From Cladorhizidae sp. MBARI D1340-BT2 (Eukaryota > Porifera > Demospongiae > Poecilosclerida > Cladorhizidae): 64,000 nt of DNA. Made by a program: the position numbers and the translations under genes. The number at the start of each line of letters is the position of its first letter. Positions within the stretch are counted from its first letter, which is position 1. The stretch covers positions 21,582,570 to 21,646,569 of the forward strand of contig JAQNBH010000012.1 of NCBI GenBank assembly GCA_028752905.1, given 5' to 3'. Positions 49,301 through 61,300 of the stretch are shown here, one piece after another. The notes below the pieces were generated by a model that worked only from the letters and a program-made list of their open reading frames with translations, was not told the origin of the DNA and made no database searches.

Positions 49301-52300
49301 ATGTTGTATTATGGTTGTGTAATAAGGTGTAGATTTACAGGTGTTTTAAACCTCTGTTCATCTGATTATAGCATGAAACATTTGGTGAAGGTGCATGTGT
49401 GGGCCGGTATTACGAAAGCCCCACTTTTTATTCAAATTCTTCACCAGACCCTTTTACCCCTTTTACCCTTCGTAAAGGATGTTTGCTCTCATCACCGGGA
49501 CACTGACCCCAAGCGTACATCCAGGCTGGCTAAGGAATTGTTTGATATAAATTGATGGAGGATGCCTCCCGAGTTTCCAGATGCCAACCCCATTGAAGAC
49601 CTGTGACACGAGTTGAAAGAGTACATCAGGAGAGAAGTGAAGCCCAAGTCCAAAGCTGAATTGGTGGACAGCATAACACAATTTTGATAACTGTAGATGT
49701 CAGAAGTAAGAACAGACACATGGAGGGTTGGGCCACGGGGAGGTTTATTTGGAAATCATTTGCCAAGCAATGCTTCTTGATATCAAGTTGGAAAAACTTT
49801 TGGGTGGTACTGGAGGTGTATTTTTCTTCAAATTCTCAATAAGAAGATATAAAATAATGATAATTTCAAAACAACTATATAGTTATCGAACAAGTCCAGT
49901 CCTGACCCCACCACCACAGATGTAGAGAGTGAAGAACTGTAATCCTCGTCTTCCATGACAGGCTTGAATTCTTCCTCCAGGTTCTCCATGGCTGCCTGGT
50001 AACTGCGTTTCAAAATAGTAAATCACACCTGAATTGGATTGATTTAAAACTTACCAATAGCTGAAATCTTGCCTTTATATCACCCTCACTGCCTTGACCT
50101 CCCACTCCCACTGAGGAGCCCCCTAATACATTGCTGCTTGGTACAGCCACCCAGAACTTTCATTCTGCCAGAAGACCAAACAATAGTCTGTATAATTCCT
50201 CCAGGGAGGTTTGTTACCAGTCTCCTGGGAGGTTTGTTACCAGTCTCCAGGGAGGTTTGTTACCAGTCTCCAGGGATGTTTGTTACCAATATCCAGGGAG
50301 GTTTGTTACCAGTCTCCTGGGAGGTTTGTTACCAGTCTCCAGGGATGTTTGTTACCAATATCCAGGGAGGTTTGTTACCAGTCTCCTGGGAGGTTTGTTA
50401 CCAGTCTCCAGGGAGGTTTGTTACCAGTCTCCAGGGAGGTTTGTTACATGTCTCCAAGGAGGTTTGTTAAATTATCATTACTTGATCCACTGTTCTAGCT
50501 TTTATTTTTTGGGGGGTTTCGTTTTCTTGAACGTTACTAAATAACACTAACAACTAGACTGAAGTAAAGGCTGGGTCACTACTACAGAGAGGCGCTAGAG
50601 GTACAAGCCATTGGAGTTCTACCTAGTATTACACTTACTGCTTAGAGTGAAGATAGCAGCGAGAGTTCTTCTGTGAGCCATTACCAGGACAAAAGCTGCA
50701 ACAAAACCCAACAGTGATCAACAGTAGGCCGGCTGACTTTACGCATTCCATCGAACACGTGGTGTAAGATACCGAATGTTGATTGCGTGTTTCGGGTAAT
50801 TAAATAACGGTTCGTGCGTTGCGTTTGCAATATGTTGCTTGAGCGTTGCCTGTGCGTTCCTTGAGCGTTGCTTGAGCGTTTCTTATGAAAGGTTTCTGCG
50901 TTGAACGTAAACCCAACGCAACGGTACGTAAAGTTTTTTTTTGCCTCTACTGTAGGTATCTCGTCGTAAAGGCACTGTAGTCAATCACTACTTAGTGCAA
51001 GGAACTTGACAGAAATACAAGCATGACATTGATTCAGTGGGTGCGGTTTTAAAGGCATTGATTTCATATGCTGGGTGTGGTCTTTGACCAATAATGCGCC
51101 AAATTCAATTCTCCTTCAATATTTCTGGCTCTCCAGTAAATTAGTGAAGTATTATGCTTGTGTACTCATGTGTTGTTCTCAGTAGTTAATGATAGAAGTT
51201 GATATGTTGTTTTTGCAGGGAGATCCTGGTGAACTTGGAGAGCCGGGCACACCAGGCGACGATGGAGATCAGGGAGTCAAGGTAACAAACACACACTCAT
51301 AGGTTGTTGTTGTTGTTTGTACCCAACCTGTACACTTCGACAGCTTTTCCTAGGATATCGCGGGGTTGGCCGAGGATTTTTGTGACTATCCCAGGGTGGA
51401 CCTAGTGAGGGTGACAGAATGGGCCCTAGAATCAGTGCTGGGGGTCTTCTAGGGCCAGGTGGGGGGGGGGGGGGGCTAAGGCTAAGTGTGGGGGGGGGGA
51501 CTAAGGCTGTTCTAGGGCAGGGTCAGGGCAAAGGCTGTTTTGTATGGGGCCAAGGATATTCTAGGGCTATAGCTTGAAGGGAGTATTCTAGGGCCATGGC
51601 TGGAAGGGGGTATTCTAGGGCCATGGCTTGAGTTATTCTAGGGGCATGGCTTGAAGGGAGTATTCTAGGGCCATGGCTTGAAGGGAGTATTAGGGCCATG
51701 GCTTGAAGGGAGTATTCTAGGGCCATGGCTTGAAGGGAGTATTCTAGGGCCATGGCTTGAAGGGAGTATTCTAGGGCCATGGCTTGAAGGGAGTATTCTA
51801 GGGCCATGGCTTGAAGGGAGTATTCTAGGGCCTTGGCTTGAAGTATTCTAGGGCCATGGCTTGAAGGGAGTATTCTAGGGCCATGGCTTGAAGGGAGTAT
51901 TCTAGGGCCATGGCTTGAAGGGAGTATTCTAGGGCCATGGCTTGAAGGGAGTATTCTAGGGCCATGGCTTGAAGGGAGTATTCTAGGGCCATGGCTTGAA
52001 GGGAGTATTCCAGGGCCATGGCTGGAAGGGGGTATTCTAGGGCCATGGCTTGAAGGGAGTATTCTAGGGCCATGGCTTGAAGGGAGTATTCTAGGGCCAT
52101 AGCTTGAAGGGAGTATTCTAGGGCCATGGCTTGAAGGGAGTATTAGGGCCATGGCTTGAAGGGAGTATTCTAGGGCCATGGCTTGAAGGGAGTATTCTAG
52201 GGCCATGGCTTGAAGGGAGTATTCTAGGGCCATGGCTTGAAGGGAGTATTCTAGGGCCATGGCTTGAAGGGAGTATTCTAGGGCCATGGCTTGAAGGGAG

Positions 52301-55300
52301 TATTCTAGGGCCTTGGCTTGAAGTATTCTAGGGCCATGGCTTGAAGGGAGTATTCTAGGGCCATGGCTTGAAGGGAGTATTCTAGGGCCATGGCTTGAAG
52401 AGAGTATTCTGGGGGCATGGCTTGAAGGGAGTATTCTAGGGCCATGGCTTGAAGGGAGTATTCTAGGGCCATGGCTTGAAGGGAGTATTCTAGGGCTATG
52501 GATTGAAGGGAGTATTCTAGGGCTGAAGGGAGTATTCTAGGGCCTTGGCTTGAAGGGAGTATTCTAGGGCCTTGGCTTGAAGGGAGTATTCTAAGGCCTT
52601 GGCTTGAAGGGAATATTCTAGGGCCATGGCTTGAAGGGAGTATTCTAGGGCCTTGGCTTGAAGGGAGTATTCTAAGGCCTTGGCTTGAAGGGAATATTCT
52701 AGGGCCATGGCTTGAAGGGAGTATTCTAGGGCCATGAGTGTTCTAGGGCAAGGGCAGGACTAGGGCTCTAGCTGGTTGAATGCTAGAGCTAAGGACATGC
52801 TGGATAGTCACAAGTACTCTGGGAATGGCTTAATGTCCTCAGGAAAGACTGGCAGTACTAGTCATCCCCAGTTTTGTTGTTTTGTTGTTTTGCCTGTTGT
52901 TGTGTGTTGTTGTGCATTTGTTGTTGTTGTGCATATGTTGTTGTGCATATGTTGTTGTTGTGCATTTGTTGTTGTTGTTGTTGTTGTGCATATGTTGTGT
53001 GCATATGTTGTTGTTGTGCATGTTGTTGTTGTGCGTATGTTGTTGTTGTTGTGCATATGTTGTTGTGTGCATATGTTGTTGTGTGCATATGTTGTTGTTG
53101 TGCATTTGTTGTGCATATGTTGTTGTTGTGTGCATATGTTGTTGTTGTTGTTGTGCATATGTTGTTGTTGTTGTGCATATGTTGTTGTTGTTGTTGTGCA
53201 TGTTGTTGTGCATGTTGTTGTTGTGTGCATATGTTGTTGTTGTTGTTGTTGTGCATATGTTGTTGTGCATATGTTGTTGTTGTTGTGCATATGTTGTTGT
53301 TGTGCGTATGTTGTTGTTGCTGTTGTTGTTGTTGTGCATATGTTGTTGTGTGCATGTTGTTGTTGTGCATTTGTTGTTGTTGTGTGCATACGTTGTTGTG
53401 CATGTGTTGTGCATATTTTGTTGTTGTGTGCATGTTGTTGTGTGCATATGTTGTTGTGCATATGTTGTTGTGTGCATGTTGTTGTTGTTGTTGTGCATAT
53501 GTTGTTGTTGTTATGCATATTTTGTTGTGTGCATATGTTGTTGCGCATATGTTGTTGTTGTGTGCATATGTTGTTGTGCATATGTTGTTGTGTGCATATG
53601 TTGTTGTTGTTGTGCATATGTTGTTGTTGTTGTGCATATGTTGTTGTTGTGCATATGTTGTTGTTGTGCATATGTTGTTGTTGTGCATATGTTGTTGTTG
53701 TTGTGCATATGTTGTTGTTGTGCATATGTTGTTGTTGTGCATATGTTGTTGTGCATATGTTGTTGTGCATATGTTGTTGTGCGTATGTTTGATGTTTTCC
53801 TATTCCTTGTTGTGCAGGGGGTGGGAGGTATCCCCGGGGAACCAGGAATGCAAGGAATGCAAGGAAACGTAGGACTGACCGGTCCAAGGGTAAGATCCTG
53901 TAATTAATATCACTAATAAACTTAGCAAACCATGATACGCACTAGCGATGTAACACAGCTTAACCTTAATGCAGTCCAATGCTGAAGCACTCACTTGATT
54001 CCAACGAAGCATTGTGTATTGTGTGGAGATAACACAACGAAGCATTGTGTATTGTGTGGAGATAACACAACGAAGCATTGTGTATTGTGTGGAGATAACA
54101 TCTTGTGGTTTATTTTTATTAACCAACCTTTTGGGGGGGGGGGGGTTCTTTTTTCCAAAGATAATTTTGGCATTCATAAGCAGCTGTTACATCCTTAGCA
54201 TAAATCAGACATTCACTGCTAGAGCATGTGCTGTGTCTTAAATGAGCTATCTCACAGCAGTCCAGTATATTACTGGAAGTGTCTAGTAATCTAAAGGAAG
54301 TGGATAGTATATTACAGGAAGTACAGTAATGAGATTCATGAAGTAATAATTCCCACAAACTCGAGACTCAATTAATATTCGCACAAAGTTCGTAGTTTGC
54401 CTGTTGCCTATGAGACTGGCCACCATGGAGCATGCTGGTGGGAGTAGAGTGCAGCTCACTGTTGGTGCAGAGATGCAAGCTTATGTGACCAAGCAGCAGC
54501 TGCAAGTCACCAACTTTGCTCAAGTCTAGGAAGGAACCGACCAGGAAGCCTTGCGATTGCCAACAAGGAGTGCTTACAACTGTCAAGGTCAGACAGAGAT
54601 CACTTTATTCATACCAACTACTTTTCAAGCTTCGACAAAGTTCCACGGACAACGTGCAATAGCTCCTCAACATAACTTGTGGGATGTTTATTGACATTAT
54701 ATTTATAGCTAAATATATAATATATAGATAGATGTATGTATTTCCAGGAGCGATCTTTTTCAAACTGTTCCATTACAGATCCATGTGTACACTGACAAGA
54801 AGTCCCCAACATCGACTGCCAATAACCTAGGCTATTTTACTGTCATACCTTCAAAGTTTGGATGCCCAATATTAAATATTTAAGCATGTACCAAAAGTGG
54901 TTTGACCTTCATGTAAGGATAAAAAGGGTTAAACTTTCAATGAACTCCAGTTGACATAATATTACAATTAATCAACTTGAAATTGTATTCTCTCGACGTT
55001 TCGAGCAGATGCTCTGCCTTCATCAGGAATAAATTATTCCTGATGAAGGCTAGAGCATCGTCGAAACATCGAGAGAATACAATTTCAAGTTATGGTTAAA
55101 CGTCATATAAGGATAAAGAGGTTAAATATTTATTTAAGGGTAAAAAGGGTTAAACCTTCATATATGGTTAAAAGGGGTTAAGCCCTTCATATCTATATGG
55201 ATTAGGGCTAGGATTATAATATTGCTGACAATGCACACCTCACAATCTTTATATGAGGGCGTGTCCCAAACAGGACCGTCTAAACACAAGGACGGAGTGT

Positions 55301-58300
55301 CTGGAAACTAGCATGACCAGGTTTGACCCACTGTTTAAAATGGCTGATGGCAACGACCAAAAAAAAAAAGCAACTAACTCACCAAAAGCAACTAACTCAC
55401 CAAAAGCAAAGCTCCATTGCTCAGCCAGAACTCACTTAGAGCAGCTTCTTGGTAGCTTTGGTGCTGGTTGCTGCCTCCAATAACCCCAAAATACTTGGAA
55501 GTGGTGAATCCTTTGCTAAGGTAGTAGTAGTAGGACAGCAGACCTGGGGGAACAACTCATCTTAGACCATCCATCTCTTCTTTCCCGAGCATAACTTGTG
55601 CATATATTTCCCCCTTTCCCCCCCCTTTTTTTCTTTTTTTCTTTCTTTTTTCTCTTTTTCCCCTTTTTTTATTCTTCTTCCCCCCCCCCCCCTTTTTTTA
55701 ACTTCGTGGGTGAGTTTGTTGATGACTATAACAAGCTATTCAGCAGCTGGATTTATTGGAATGCAAAGAACTTAGCTGTCGGTTGATTTTATTGCGAATC
55801 TTCTTCTGAAAGGTACGTAAAAACAAAAGACATCACCACAGCAAATGCACTAGCAGGTGGATAAGAACAGACGCTAGAGTTTCCCTATGCAAGTCTACCA
55901 AGTCTTTGGAAGAGGCTGCAGCTGACCCTCTTCCAATAACGAGAAACAAGTTTGAAAGATGTGTTTAAAAATGTGCTGGATACCCAGAAACTTGGAGTTA
56001 ACTCACTGAAGCTTGGAGTTGACTTCACTGAAGCTTGGAGTTAGACTTCACTGAAGCTTGGAGTTGACTTCACTGGAGCTTGGAGTTAGACTTCACTGAA
56101 GCTTGTAGTTAGACTTCACTGAAGCTTGGAGTTGACTTACTGAAGCTTGGAGTTGACTTCACTGAAGCTTGGAGTTAGACTTCACTGAAGCATGGAGTTG
56201 ACTTACTGAAGCTTGGAGTTAGAGTTCACTGAAGCTTGGAGTTAGACTTCACTGGAGCTTGGAGTTAGACTTCACTGAAGCTTGGAGTTAGACTTCACTG
56301 AAGCTTGGAGTTGACTTACTGAAGCTTGGAGTTAGACTTCACTGAAGCATGGAGTTGACTTACTGAAGCATGGAGTTGACTTACTGAAGCTTGGAGTTAT
56401 AGACTTCACTGAAGCTTGGAGTTAGACTTCACTGGAGTTGACTTACTGAAGCTTGAAGTTAGACTTCACTGAAGCTTGGAGTTAGACTTCACTGAAGCTT
56501 GGAGTTGACTTACTGAAGCATGGAGTTGACTTACTGAAGCTTGGAGTTATAGACTTCACTGAAGCTTGGAGTTAGACTTCACTGAAGCTTGGAGTTGGTG
56601 CTGTCATGCTAGTTGGTGTAGAGACCTCCCAGAATAGGCCCACCATATGTATCAAGAAATCCTGGGCTGTCCTGGGAGTTCTTTTGGCGGTACTGGACAC
56701 GTGCATGTGCGGAATAGATCTTGAAAAACCTCTCTTATTAATGTATTCACTGGCTCTTGTGCACCTACCTATCTATGTAATAGGGAGATGCTGGAGCAAC
56801 AGGACAGAAAGGAGATCTAGGTGCTCCTGGAGCGCCAGGCCCCAAAGGGAATCAGGTAAGTCCCTTCCTCGTTAGCAAACATTGACCGGTATCAGTCTGA
56901 GTACATTATGAGGAGGGACCTCACACAGAGGGGGAAGGTGAGGGGGTGGGGGGCGTAGGGGGGCTGAGGTTTGGTGTGTAGACTCTTAGTACTGTCATGC
57001 TAGTTGGTGTGTAGACTCTTAGTACTGTCATGCTAGTTGGTGTGTAGACTCTTAGTACTGTCATGCTAGTTGGTGTGTAGACTCTTAGTACTGTCATGCT
57101 AGTTGGTGTGTAGACTCTTAGTACTGTCATGCTAGTTGGTCTGTAGACTCTTAGTACTGTCATGCTAGTTGGTGTGTAGACTCTTAGTACTGTCATGCTA
57201 GTTGGTGTGTAGACTCTTAGTACTGTCATGCTAGTTGGTGTGTAGACTCTTAGTACTGTCATGCTAGTTGGTGTGTAGACTCTTAGTACTGTCATGCTAG
57301 TTGGTGTGTAGACTCTTAGTACTGTCATGCTAGTTGGTGTGTAGACTCTTAGTACTGTCATGCTAGTTGGTGTGTAGACTCTTAGTACTGTCATGCTAGT
57401 TGGTGTGTCGACTCTTGGTACTGTCATGCTAGTTGGTGTGTAGACTCTTAGTACTGTCATGCTAGTTGGTGTGTAGACTCTTGGTACTGTCATGCTAGTT
57501 GGTGTGTAGACTCTTAGTACTGTCATGCTAGTTGGTGTGTAGACTCTTAGTACTGTCATGCTAGTTGGTGTGTAGACTCTTAGTACTGTCATGCTAGTTG
57601 GTGTGTAGACTCTTAGTACTGTCATGCTAGTTGGTGTGTAGACTCTTAGTACTGTCATGCTAGTTGGTGTGTAGACTCTTAGTACTGTCATGCTAGTTGG
57701 TGTGTAGACTCTTAGTACTGTCATGCTAGTTGGTGTGTAGACTCTTAGTACTGTCATGCTAGTTGGTGTGTAGACTCTTAGTACGTCATGCTAGTTGGTG
57801 TGTAGACTCTTAGTACTGTCATGCTAGTTGGTGTGTAGACTCTTAGTACTGTCATGCTAGTTGGTGTGTAGACTCTTAGTACTGTCATGCTAGCTGGTGT
57901 GTAGACTTAGTACTGTCATGCTAGTTGGTGTGTAGACTCTTAGTACTGTCATGCTAGTTGGTGTGTAGACTCTTAGTACTGTCATGCTAGCTGGTGTGTA
58001 GACTTAGTACTGTCATGCTAGTTGGTGTGTAGACTCTTAGTACTGTCATGCTAGTGGTGTGTAGACTCTTAGTACTGTCATGCTAGTTAGTGTGTAGACT
58101 CTTAGTACTGTCATGCTAGTTGGTGTGTAGACTCTTAGTACTGTCATGCTAGTTGGTGTGTAGACTCTTAGTACTGTCATGCTAGTTGGTGTGTAGACTC
58201 TTAGTACTGTCATGCTAGTTGGTGTGTAGACTCTTAGTACTGTCATGCTAGTTAGTGTGTAGACTCTTAGTACTGTCATGCTAGTTGGTGTGTAGACTCT

Positions 58301-61300
58301 TAGTACTGTCATGCTAGTTGGTGTGTAGACTCTTAGTACTGTCATGCTAGTTGGTGTGTAGACTCTTAGTACTGTCATGCTAGTTGGTAGTACTGTCATG
58401 CTAGTTGGTGTGTAGACTCTTAGTACTGTCATGCTAGTTGGTGTGTAGACTCTTAGTACTGTCATGCTAGTTGGTGTGTAGACTCTTAGTACTGTCATGC
58501 TAGCTAGTTGCTGTGTAGACTCTTAGTACTGTCATGCTAGTTGGTGTGTAGACTCTTAGTACTGTCATGCTAGTTGGTGTGTAGACTCTTAGTACTGTCA
58601 TGCTAGTTGGTGTGTAGACTCTTAGTACTGTCATGCTAGTTGGTGTGTAGACTCTTAGTACTGTCATGCTAGTTGGTGTGTAGACTCTTAGTACTGTCAT
58701 GCTAGTTGGTGTGTAGACTCTTAGTACTGTCATGCTAGTTGGTGTGTAGACTCTTAGTACTGTCATGCTAGTTGGTGTGTAGACTCTTAGTACTGTCATG
58801 CTAGTTGGTATGTAGACTCTTAGTACTGTCATGCTAGTTGGTGTGTAGACTCTTAGTACTGTCATGCTAGTTGGTGTGTAGACTCTTAGTACTGTCATGC
58901 TAGTTGGTGTGTAGACTCTTAGTACTGTCATGCTAGTTGGTGTGTAGACTCTTAGTACTGTCATGCTAGTTGGTGTGTAGACTCTTAGTACTGTCATGCT
59001 AGTTGGTGTGTAGACTCTTAGTACTGTCATGCTAGTTGGTGTGTAGACTCTTAGTACTGTCATGCTAGTTAGTGTGTAGACTCTTAGTACTGTCATGCTA
59101 GTTGGTGTGTAGACTCTTAGTACTGTCATGCTAGTTGGTGTGTAGACTCTTAGTACTGTCATGCTAGTTGGTGTGTAGACTCTTAGTACTGTCATGCTAG
59201 TTGGTGTGTAGACTCTTAGTACTGTCATGCTAGTTGGTGTGTAGACTCTTAGTACTGTCATGCTAGTTGGTATGTAGACTCTTAGTACTGTCATGCTAGT
59301 TGGTGTGTAGACTCTTAGTACTGTCATGCTAGTTGGTGTGTAGACTCTTAGTACTGTCATGCTAGTTGGTGTGTAGACTCTTAGTACTGTCATGCTAGTT
59401 GGTGTGTAGACTCTTAGTACTGTCATGCTAGTTGGTGTGTAGACTCTTAGTACTGTCATGCTAGTTGGTGTGTAGACTCTTAGTACTGTCATGCTAGTTG
59501 GTGTGTAGACTCTTAGTACTGTCATGCTAGTTGGTGTGTAGACTCTTAGTACTGTCATGCTAGTTGGTATGTAGACTCTTAGTACTGTCATGCTAGTTGC
59601 TGTGTAGGCTCTTAGTACTGTCATGCTAGTTGGTGTGTAGACTCTTAGTACTGTCATGCTAGTTGGTGTGTAGACTCTTAGTACTGTCATGCTAGTTGGT
59701 GTGTAGACTCTTAGTACTGTCATGCTAGTTGGTGTGTAGACTCTTAGTACTGTCATGCTAGTTGGTGTGTAGACTCTTAGTACTGTCATGCTAGTTGGTG
59801 TGTAGACTCTTAGTACTGTCATGCTAGTTGGTGTGTAGACTCTTAGTACTGTCATGCTAGTTGGTGTGTAGACTCTTAGTACTGTCATGCTAGTTGGTGT
59901 GTAGACTCTTAGTACTGTCATGCTAGTTGGTGTGTAGACTCTTAGTACTGTCATGCTAGTTGGTGTGTAGACTCTTAGTACTGTCATGCTAGTTGGTAGT
60001 ACTGTCATGCTAGTTGGTGTGTAGACTCTTAGTACTGTCATGCTAGTTGGTGTGTAGACTCTTAGTACTGTCATGCTAGTTGGTGTGTAGACTCTTAGTA
60101 CTGTCATGCTAGTTGGTGTGTAGACTCTTAGTACTGTCATGCTAGTTGGTGTGTAGACTCTTAGTACTGTCATGCTAGCTAGTTGCTGTGTAGACTCTTA
60201 GTACTGTCATGCTAGTTGGTGTGTAGACTCTTAGTACTGTCATGCTAGTTGGTGTGTAGACTCTTAGTACTGTCATGCTAGTTGGTGTGTAGACTCTTAG
60301 TACTGTCATGCTAGTTGGTGTGTAGACTCTTAGTACTGTCATGCTAGTTGGTGTGTAGACTCTTAGTACTGTCATGCTAGTTGGTGTGTAGACTCTTAGT
60401 ACTGTCATGCTAGTTGGTGTGTAGACTCTTAGTACTGTCATGCTAGTTGGTATGTAGACTCTTAGTACTGTCATGCTAGTTGGTGTGTAGACTCTTAGTA
60501 CTGTCATGCTAGTTGGTGTGTAGACTCTTAGTACTGTCATGCTAGTTGGTGTGTAGACTCTTAGTACTGTCATGCTAGTTGGTGTGTAGACTCTTAGTAC
60601 TGTCATGCTAGTTGGTGTGTAGACTCTTAGTACTGTCATGCTAGTTGGTGTGTAGACTCTTAGTACTGTCATGCTAGTTGGTGTGTAGACTCTTAGTACT
60701 GTCATGCTAGTTGGTGTGTAGACTCTTAGTACTGTCATGCTAGTTGGTGTGTAGACTCTTAGTACTGTCATGCTAGTTGGTATGTAGACTCTTAGTACTG
60801 TCATGCTAGTTGGTGTGTAGACTCTTAGTACTGTCATGCTAGTTAGTGTGTAGACTCTTAGTACTGTCATGCTAGTTGGTGTGTAGACTCTTAGTACTGT
60901 CATGCTAGTTGGTGTGTAGACTCTTAGTACTGTCATGCTAGTTGGTGTGTAGACTCTTAGTACTGTCATGCTAGTTGGTGTGTAGACTCTTAGTACTGTC
61001 ATGCTAGTTGGTGTGTAGACTCTTAGTACTGTCATACTAGTTGGTGTGTAGACTCTTAGTACTGTCATGCTAGTTGGTGTGTAGACTCTTAGTACTGTCA
61101 TGCTAGTTGGTGTGTAGACTCTTAGTACTGTCATGCTAGTTGGTGTGTAGACTCTTAGTACTGTCATGCTAGTTGGTAGTACTGTCATGCTAGTTGGTGT
61201 GTAGACTCTTAGTACTGTCATGCTAGTTGGTGTGTAGACTCTTAGTACTGTCATGCTAGCTAGTTGCTGTGTAGACTCTTAGTACTGTCATGCTAGTTGG

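Larger units (their letters stand above)
48285..50952 (+). mobile_element. Decayed Tc1-like DNA transposon, 2668 bp
   Basis: The terminal inverted repeats begin CAGTAGAGGCAAAAAAA at both ends and continue imperfectly for about 50 bp (…ACTTTAC(C/G)TACCGTT…). TA dinucleotides flank both ends (48283-48284, 50953-50954). Remnants of a Tc1-type transposase lie inside in the + sense, with stops and frame breaks. A 23-bp minisatellite has grown within it (50195-50470). It lies in intron 33 and is certainly inactive. Confidence 0.85.

Noticed and set aside
52776..53907. Cys/Val-rich + frames and Asn/Thr-rich minus frames
   Set aside because: Compound TTG/TGCATAT repeat; only the last part (53818-53889) is a real exon.
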